A stretch of 64,000 bases of DNA from Paenibacillus sp. HGH0039 (lineage in GTDB: Bacteria > Bacillota > Bacilli > Paenibacillales > NBRC-103111), in assembly GCF_000411255.1 (NCBI RefSeq), contig NZ_KE150412.1:3080842-3144841 (forward strand), in the 5' to 3' direction. Below the pieces are notes generated by a model. The model had not been told where the DNA came from. It did not search any database and was given only the letters and a program-made list of their open reading frames with translations. A program made the position numbers and the translations under genes. Shown one piece after another: positions 57,151 to 64,000 of this stretch. Numbering within the stretch: the first letter of the stretch is position 1; every line of letters begins with the position of its first letter.

Positions 57151-58014
57151 ATGGCTAAGGGTATACGCGAGATTAAGCGTCAGATTAAGAGCAAACAGAA
57201 CACGAGGCAGATCACTAAAGCGATGGAGATGGTCGCGGCTTCCAAGCTGAAGCGCGCCCAGAACAATGCGGAGGCATCCCGTCCTTATGCGGATAAGATC
57301 CGCGAAGTGGTGTTTAGTGTGGCTGCAGGCTCGAAGGGCGTTCAGCATCCGATGCTCCAGGTTCGTGAAGTCAAACGCACGGGATATCTGGTTTTGACTT
57401 CAGACCGCGGACTCGCTGGCGGTTTTAACGCCAACGTGCTTCGGAAGGCGTTAAATGCTATTCGTGAGCGGCATAAATCTACGGATGAATATGCGGTTTT
57501 CGTTGTTGGCCGCAAAGGCAAGGATTTCTTCAAGCGGAGAAACATCCCGGTCTTTGACGAAGTCTCAGGTCTCAGCGATTCTCCGACGTTTGCCGATATT
57601 AAGCAGCTCGCTTCGTCCGCTGTACAGAACTTCATCGACGGCAATTACGACGAGCTGTACGTCTACTACAACCAGTTCCATAACGCAATTACGCAAACGC
57701 CGGTTGAGAAAAAGCTGCTGCCGCTCGAGCAGCCGGAGTCCGGCAGCAGCGCTGTCTCTTCTTACGAATATGAGCCCTCCGCCGAAGGCGTTCTGGAAGT
57801 ACTGCTTCCGAAGTATGCGGAAACGGTCATTTTCAGCGCCGTGCTGGAAAGCAAAGCGAGCGAATTCGGCGCGCGTATGACCGCTATGGGCAGCGCGACG
57901 AAGAATGCGACGAAGATGATTGCAGAGCTTACACTTTCCTACAACCGTGCACGTCAGGCGGCAATTACCCAGGAAATCTCGGAGATTGTTGCCGGTGCCA
58001 ACGCATTGAACTAA
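57151..58014 (+). CDS. atpG: ATP synthase F1 subunit gamma
   Basis: The 287-residue central rotor shaft. The N-terminal helix has [20 protein letters not shown], followed by [13 protein letters not shown], and the C-terminal helix has the family signature near the end ([20 protein letters not shown]) with [13 protein letters not shown]. Ribosome site agggggtga. Confidence 0.97.
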   Translation: MAKGIREIKRQIKSKQNTRQITKAMEMVAASKLKRAQNNAEASRPYADKIREVVFSVAAGSKGVQHPMLQVREVKRTGYLVLTSDRGLAGGFNANVLRKALNAIRERHKSTDEYAVFVVGRKGKDFFKRRNIPVFDEVSGLSDSPTFADIKQLASSAVQNFIDGNYDELYVYYNQFHNAITQTPVEKKLLPLEQPESGSSAVSSYEYEPSAEGVLEVLLPKYAETVIFSAVLESKASEFGARMTAMGSATKNATKMIAELTLSYNRARQAAITQEISEIVAGANALN

Positions 58015-58040
58015 TGCGCAGTGCGGAACTAAGCATTTGA

Positions 58041-59468
<1,428 letters not shown>

Positions 59469-59580
59469 GCAATCGGGTCATGCGGGCATCTGCCTGCTTT
59501 CCCGGGTTTGAGCCGAGTCGGGGAGAGGATCTCTCGCAGAGCGCTTCTTTCTGACAAGGTGAAAAGCTTACGAAGCGAAC

Positions 59581-59600
59581 GAACTTTCTAGCGAAAGTTC
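59581..59600. repeat. Intercistronic hairpin between atpD and atpC
   Basis: GAACTTTC and GAAAGTTC are perfect 8-base arms around tagc, ending 2 bases before the atpC ribosome site ggggagg. It may adjust epsilon translation or mRNA stability. Confidence 0.65.
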
Positions 59601-59615
59601 TGGGGAGGAATGAGC

Positions 59616-60020
59616 GTGAGTACTTTCCTTTTGGAAATCGTAACTCCGGAGCGCATCGTATATACCCAGAATGTTCACATGGTAAGTGTCGACGGCATCG
59701 AAGGCCAACTTGGCATTCTTCCAAACCACATTCCGTTTGTGACACCCTTGAAAATCGCACCCGCCACGATCAAATTTGAGAATGGCAAACAAGAAACTGT
59801 CGCTTTGAACGGCGGTTTCATGGAAGTGCGCAAAGATAAGGTTGTCATCCTGGCGGAAAGTGCGGAGCTGCCTGGCGACATTGACATCGAACGTGCGAAG
59901 TCTGCGAAGGAACGCGCCGAGAAACGTTTAACGGGTAAGAAGGATGAAGCTGATTTCCAGCGCGCCGAACTTGCTCTTAAACGGGCGTTGAACCGGATCG
60001 GGGTTTACGAGCATAAATAA
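59616..60020 (+). CDS. atpC: ATP synthase F1 subunit epsilon
   Basis: A 134-residue regulatory subunit with an N-terminal beta sandwich (FLLEIVTPERIVY, GIEGQLGILPNHIPFVTPL) and a C-terminal two-helix tail. I prefer the GTG at 59616, which lies 8 bases after ggggagg; the ATG at 59610 overlaps the site. It is the last gene of the atp operon and is followed by a terminator. Confidence 0.95.
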   Translation: MSTFLLEIVTPERIVYTQNVHMVSVDGIEGQLGILPNHIPFVTPLKIAPATIKFENGKQETVALNGGFMEVRKDKVVILAESAELPGDIDIERAKSAKERAEKRLTGKKDEADFQRAELALKRALNRIGVYEHK

Positions 60021-60028
60021 GCAAGAAG

Positions 60029-60060
60029 AACAGAGGACGTTCATGCGTCTTCTGTTTTTT
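60029..60060 (+). terminator. atp operon terminator
   Basis: AACAGAGGACG (60029-60039) pairs with CGTCTTCTGTT (60046-60056), then a T run. Confidence 0.9.
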
Positions 60061-60125
60061 ATTTTCTCAGGAAAGTATACGCTTACATCTAAAATCATTT
60101 TCATTAGACACATTTTTTGAGCGTA

Positions 60126-60134
60126 TGCTATAAT
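60126..60134 (+). promoter_or_regulatory. Extended -10 promoter of the nuo operon
   Basis: TGCTATAAT, 76 bases before nuoA. A TTAGAC at 60104-60109 is a poor -35 with 19-base spacing. Confidence 0.6.
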
Positions 60135-60209
60135 TGGAAAGGCGTTACATTACCAAATTTTATGAGATGATTCAAGATTTCTTATGAAAATGGAGGCGGT
60201 TTCAAGCAG

Positions 60210-60575
60210 ATGTACGCGGTAAAGTATGTGATCGTAGCCATTTTCGTCGCACTCGGCATTTTGCTTCCGGTTGCAGCTCTTACGATCGGCAGATGGCTTA
60301 GACCCAATAAGCCGAACGAAGACAAGGCGACCACTTACGAAAGCGGAAATGAGCCGGTAGGGGAAGGTCAGGTCAGGTTCAATATCCGGTATTATCTTTT
60401 CGCCTTAATGTTTGTCATTTTCGATGTAGAAACCGTATTTTTGTATCCGTGGGCCGTGGCGTATAACAAGCTGGGGCTGTTTGCACTGGTGGAAATGTGT
60501 ATTTTTGTCCTGCTTCTCGGTGTCGGGCTACTTTATGCTTGGAAGAAGAAGGTGCTGCAATGGACTTCAATTTAG
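60210..60575 (+). CDS. nuoA: NADH-quinone oxidoreductase subunit A
   Basis: 121 residues with three membrane helices. The family loop [19 protein letters not shown] is followed by the [20 protein letters not shown] motif. It is the first gene of the complex I operon and overlaps nuoB by 16 bases. Ribosome site ggaggcggt. Confidence 0.96.
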   Translation: MYAVKYVIVAIFVALGILLPVAALTIGRWLRPNKPNEDKATTYESGNEPVGEGQVRFNIRYYLFALMFVIFDVETVFLYPWAVAYNKLGLFALVEMCIFVLLLGVGLLYAWKKKVLQWTSI

Positions 60576-61078
60576 AGTCGATAACTCCGGAGGATCGTGC
60601 TGAACTGGATCGTAACGTGTTTATGACAACCCTGGAGCAGGTCAAAGCCTGGGCAAGGAGCAATTCCTTGTGGCCGCTCACTTTCGGTCTTGCCTGCTGT
60701 GCCATCGAAATGATGGGTACGGGCGCATCGCATTATGATCTGGACCGTTTTGGCGTTATTTTCAGGACATCTCCCCGCCAATCCGATGTGATGATCGTGG
60801 CCGGCACGGTGACGAAGAAAATGGCTCCGCTGCTGCGCCGTCTGTACGATCAAATGCCGGAACCGAAGTGGGTCATTGCGATGGGGTCCTGCGCTACAGC
60901 GGGCGGTCCGTACGTAAAATCTTATGCGGTTGTAAAAGGCGTCGATCAGGTGGTTCCGGTTGATGTCTATATTCCGGGCTGTCCGCCGAATCCGGCGGCA
61001 TTGATTTATGGAATCAATAAGCTTCAGGAGAAAATCCGTTACGAGGCGAAAACCGGAAAGCAGGTGACGAACCTGTGA
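60560..61078 (+). CDS. nuoB: NADH-quinone oxidoreductase subunit B
   Basis: 172 residues holding the N2 iron-sulfur cluster next to the quinone site. Cluster ligands are C46-C47 in [11 protein letters not shown]111 in MGSCATAGG and C141 in PGCPPNP. The ATG at 60560 gives a normal start [13 protein letters not shown] and follows agaaggtg; the longer frame into nuoA is not family-like. Confidence 0.97.
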   Translation: MDFNLESITPEDRAELDRNVFMTTLEQVKAWARSNSLWPLTFGLACCAIEMMGTGASHYDLDRFGVIFRTSPRQSDVMIVAGTVTKKMAPLLRRLYDQMPEPKWVIAMGSCATAGGPYVKSYAVVKGVDQVVPVDVYIPGCPPNPAALIYGINKLQEKIRYEAKTGKQVTNL

Positions 61079-62046
61079 CCGATAAGGAAAAGGAAAATCC
61101 GCAGGAAACCGATATTCGATCAAAACCGACAAAATCAGACGAAAAATTGGAAGCGAATACAATTGAATATAAGGAAAAACAAGGGATTTTGTCGAAAGAG
61201 GAAAAAGACGAGTTACATACAAGTTTAGAGAGCACAGGATCAGCGGGGGACGGCACGGCGCCTCGGGTCCCTTCGCCCGAGCAGAGCGCCTCGGCAGCGG
61301 GCACCGGCGAATCGGCGCCGGAGACCCCGGCGTCCGGTGCTGCACAGCGCCCGGACGCAAACCGTGCGGCAGCGCGAAGCACCGCTGCCGCTGAAGCCGG
61401 CGGCACCGCTGCGGCCGCGGTGAGCGGCGCTGCTCCGACTGAGGGCGCAGCGGCCGAGGACGGCGGCGACAAAGCGAAAGTCGCCGCCGAAGCTCGCGCA
61501 GCCCGTGCGGCGGCCCGCGCCGCCAAAACCGCGGCTCCGGCGGAGGATGCCCCGCCGAAGCCGCCGTCCCCGAACCAGCCGCTGCTGGACCGGCTGGTCG
61601 AGATCCTGAAGGGAGAGGTGGCCGAAAACGCCGTTGATGAAGCGTTCATCAACGAGATCGACGGCCACCGTCCCTTCGTGGTTATCCACGGCGAGCACTG
61701 GGTGCGTGCCGCGGAGGTCTTCCTGCAGCACGAGGAGCTGCAGTGCGGCTACCTGCGCAGCGTGAGCGGCGTAGACCTCGGCAGCCAGCTGGAAGTGGTT
61801 TACCATCTGCTCTCTATCCCGCTGCGCAAAGAATACGGAGTCCGCGTGCGCACAGAGCGGGAGGCTCCGTCCGTTCCCTCTGTCGCTTCCGTATGGCCGA
61901 CCGCGGACTGGAACGAGCGGGAAATCTATGACCTGCTGGGCATTGATTTTCCCGGCCATCCCAACCTGACGCGCATCATGATGCCGGACGAGTGGGTCGG
62001 CCACCCGCTGCGCAAAGATTACGAAGCGTACGACCCGGAGGTGTAG
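61075..62046 (+). CDS. nuoC: NADH-quinone oxidoreductase subunit C with long N-terminal extension
   Basis: 323 residues. The conserved 30-kDa domain is only the C-terminal part (about 180-323), with [18 protein letters not shown] and [20 protein letters not shown] plus [17 protein letters not shown]. The first 175 residues are a charged then Ala/Pro/Gly-rich low-complexity region (many AAA and GGT stretches) of very high GC, unlike the rest of the operon. The GTG start overlaps the nuoB stop. Confidence 0.95.
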   Translation: MTDKEKENPQETDIRSKPTKSDEKLEANTIEYKEKQGILSKEEKDELHTSLESTGSAGDGTAPRVPSPEQSASAAGTGESAPETPASGAAQRPDANRAAARSTAAAEAGGTAAAAVSGAAPTEGAAAEDGGDKAKVAAEARAARAAARAAKTAAPAEDAPPKPPSPNQPLLDRLVEILKGEVAENAVDEAFINEIDGHRPFVVIHGEHWVRAAEVFLQHEELQCGYLRSVSGVDLGSQLEVVYHLLSIPLRKEYGVRVRTEREAPSVPSVASVWPTADWNEREIYDLLGIDFPGHPNLTRIMMPDEWVGHPLRKDYEAYDPEV

Positions 62047-62050
62047 CGTT

Positions 62051-63148
62051 TTGTTACGGACAGAAGAACTGCTGCTTAACGTAGGGCCTCAGCATCCCAG
62101 TACCCACGGGGTATTCCGGATTATCGTCAAGCTGGACGGGGAGATTATCCGGGAGGCGATCCCGGTAATGGGTTACCTGCACCGCGGTACCGAGAAACTT
62201 GCGGAAAATCTCAATTACACACAAATTATTCCTTATACGGACCGGATGGATTACGTTTCGGCCATGACAAACAATTATGTGCTGGTCAATGCGGTCGAAC
62301 GGATGCTTGGCCTGCAAATACCGGAAAGAGCCGAATATTTGCGTATTCTGGTCATGGAGCTTCAGCGGATTGCCAGTCATCTGGTCTGGTGGGGAACTTA
62401 TTTGCTGGATATCGGGGCGATGAGTCCGTTTCTTTATGCGTTCCGCGACCGGGAGATGATCATCGACTTTTTCAATGAACTGTGCGGCGCCAGGCTTACC
62501 TACAATTATATGCGTGTCGGCGGGGTCAAATGGGATGCTCCGGAAGGCTGGCTGGACAAAATCCGGGCATTTATTCCTTACATGAAGAGTAAGCTGGAAG
62601 AGTATGACCGTCTTGTCAGCGGCAATGAAATTTTTCTCGCTCGGATCAAAGGCGTAGGCCGTTACGATGCCGATACGGCTATCGCTTACGGATTAAGCGG
62701 GGCGAACCTGCGTTGTACCGGCGTGAAATGGGACTTGCGTAAGGATCAGCCTTACTGCATCTATGATCGTTTCGATTTTGACGTACCGGTGGGAACCAAT
62801 GGTGACTGCTACGACCGTTATCTCATTAGAATGGAAGAGATCGTTCAATCCCTGCGTATCATCGAACAGGCGCTGGATCAGATTCCCGAAGGCGATACGA
62901 TGGGAAAAGCTCCCCGGGTCATCAAGCCGCCGGAAGGCGATATTTATGCGCCGATCGAATCACCGCGGGGGGAAATCGGCTGTTTTATTATGTCCAAAGG
63001 GCGGCCCGAACCGTTCCGGCTGAAGTTCCGCCGCCCCTCCTTCGTGAATCTTCAAATTTTACCGAAGCTGCTGGTCGGGGAAACCATGACGAACCTGATT
63101 ACCATTCTCGGCGGGATTGATATCGTTGTAGGGGAGGTGGACGGCTGA
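62051..63148 (+). CDS. nuoD: NADH-quinone oxidoreductase subunit D
   Basis: 365 residues of the 49-kDa subunit forming the quinone pocket with NuoB. It opens LLLNVGPQHPSTHGVFRIIV and has the LHRGTEKLAE, TDRMDYVSAM and RGEIGCFIMSKG motifs. The TTG start follows ggaggtg by 6 bases. It is directly followed by nuoH, not by nuoE-F-G. Confidence 0.97.
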   Translation: MLRTEELLLNVGPQHPSTHGVFRIIVKLDGEIIREAIPVMGYLHRGTEKLAENLNYTQIIPYTDRMDYVSAMTNNYVLVNAVERMLGLQIPERAEYLRILVMELQRIASHLVWWGTYLLDIGAMSPFLYAFRDREMIIDFFNELCGARLTYNYMRVGGVKWDAPEGWLDKIRAFIPYMKSKLEEYDRLVSGNEIFLARIKGVGRYDADTAIAYGLSGANLRCTGVKWDLRKDQPYCIYDRFDFDVPVGTNGDCYDRYLIRMEEIVQSLRIIEQALDQIPEGDTMGKAPRVIKPPEGDIYAPIESPRGEIGCFIMSKGRPEPFRLKFRRPSFVNLQILPKLLVGETMTNLITILGGIDIVVGEVDG

Positions 63149-64000
63149 TGCTGGATCTGGTCGGACAACCGCTGACATGGACGACGGGGCTTATTTTCGC
63201 GGCCTACGGCGTTGTGCTGCTTCTTATCATCCTGGGATTCGTAACGTATGCCATCTACTTTGAGCGAAAAGTCATCGGCTGGATGCAGGGGAGATACGGC
63301 CCGAACCGTGTAGGCCCGCTGGGACTGCTGCAAACGGTCGCTGACGTGTTTAAGCTGCTCATCAAGGAAGATACCATTCCGCGCAAAGCGGACCGGGAGC
63401 TGTTCATTCTCGCGCCTGTGCTTACGTTTATCCCGGCGTTCGTCGTTGTGGCGACGATTCCGTTCACGGCGAATCTCATTCATGCCGATCTTGATGTCGG
63501 CCTTCTTTATTACGTAGCGCTGTCCGGTATTTCTACCCTGGGAATGATTCTCGGCGGTTGGGCTTCCAACAACAAATATGCCCTGCTCGGCGGCATGAGG
63601 TCAGCCGCCCAAATGATCAGCTACGAGGTTCCTCTCGTCATTTCCGTGATCGGGGTCATCATGATGACCGGCACCTTGAACCTTCATAAAATCGTGGAAG
63701 CCCAGGGCGATAACTTCTGGAACTGGAACTTCCTCCCCCAGATCGTCGGTTTTATCGTCTTCGTCATTGCGGGCGTGTCCGAGCTGAACCGCACCCCGTT
63801 TGACCTGCCTGAAGCCGAATCGGAGCTTGTAGCCGGCTACCATGTCGAATACAGCGGATTCCGTTTCGCTTTCTTCATGCTTGCGGAATATGTGTACGTC
63901 TTTGCGATCGCTTCTTTAACGACGGTCCTTTTCCTGGGCGGCTGGCACGCTCCTTTTGCTTTTCTCACTTTTATTCCCGGCATTGTCTGGTTTCTGCTTA
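63148..64000 (+). CDS. nuoH: NADH-quinone oxidoreductase subunit H (3' end outside window)
   Basis: A membrane subunit at the junction of the arms, 284 codons present. It begins MLDLVGQPLTWTTGLIF and shows the YFERKVIGWMQGRYGPNRVG loop and the quinone-site motif SELNRTPFDLPEAESELVAG followed by YHVEYSG. The ATG overlaps the nuoD stop by one base (TGATG), with gggaggtgg upstream. The frame is open to the window edge. Confidence 0.95.
   Translation, partial: MLDLVGQPLTWTTGLIFAAYGVVLLLIILGFVTYAIYFERKVIGWMQGRYGPNRVGPLGLLQTVADVFKLLIKEDTIPRKADRELFILAPVLTFIPAFVVVATIPFTANLIHADLDVGLLYYVALSGISTLGMILGGWASNNKYALLGGMRSAAQMISYEVPLVISVIGVIMMTGTLNLHKIVEAQGDNFWNWNFLPQIVGFIVFVIAGVSELNRTPFDLPEAESELVAGYHVEYSGFRFAFFMLAEYVYVFAIASLTTVLFLGGWHAPFAFLTFIPGIVWFLL

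Overview
The window comes from a low-to-mid GC, endospore-forming Firmicute of the Paenibacillus type. Supporting signs are strong AGGAGG ribosome sites with many GTG/TTG starts, an SspP-type spore protein, SpoIIR, an SLH-CAP surface protein, and gene order matching the origin-proximal part of Bacillus-like chromosomes (rRNA-guaB-dacA-pdxS-pdxT-serS, then tadA, then prfA-prmC-spoIIR-ywlC-mntP-ywlE-rpiB-ywlG-glyA-upp-atp). No species is claimed.

Layout: 1-2856 is the 3' part of an rRNA operon (23S, 5S, terminator). 2912-9050 holds guaB, dacA, pdxST, serS and tRNA-Ser. 9200-10900 has small spore/hypothetical genes and a redoxin. 10932-19473 (minus strand) carries two cell-envelope-type regulatory operons. 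One has an ECF sigma, an anti-sigma and a three-repeat membrane protein. The other has an ECF sigma embedded among two ABC ATPases and three membrane proteins. 19599-26135 holds tRNA-Pro, an SLH-CAP protein, a membrane-anchored FAD oxidoreductase and a GGDEF-EAL protein.

26182-31804 (minus) is the most striking block: a five-gene operon with a class I aldolase of the ADH-synthase/GriI type, a type II (archaeal-type) 3-dehydroquinate synthase/GriH-type enzyme, two PaaK-like adenylate-forming ligases and a metal-dependent amidohydrolase. This set is what one would expect for making an aminohydroxybenzoate and condensing it, possibly to a benzoxazole. It contains no PKS or NRPS.

32480-39530 holds tRNA-Arg, tadA, a cluster of DnaA boxes, alr, ald with its likely activator adeR, and an amino-acid permease; together these look like an alanine-use locus. 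40289-52513 is housekeeping (ychF, prfA, prmC, spoIIR, sua5, mntP, ywlE, rpiB, ywlG, glyA, upp, mnaA) and includes a ZTP riboswitch before rpiB-ywlG-glyA and a parS-like site. 52654-60060 is the complete F1Fo ATP synthase operon (atpZIBEFHAGDC). 60126-64000 begins a complex I operon (nuoABCDH, cut at the window edge) in which nuoD is followed directly by nuoH, so nuoEFG are not at their usual place.
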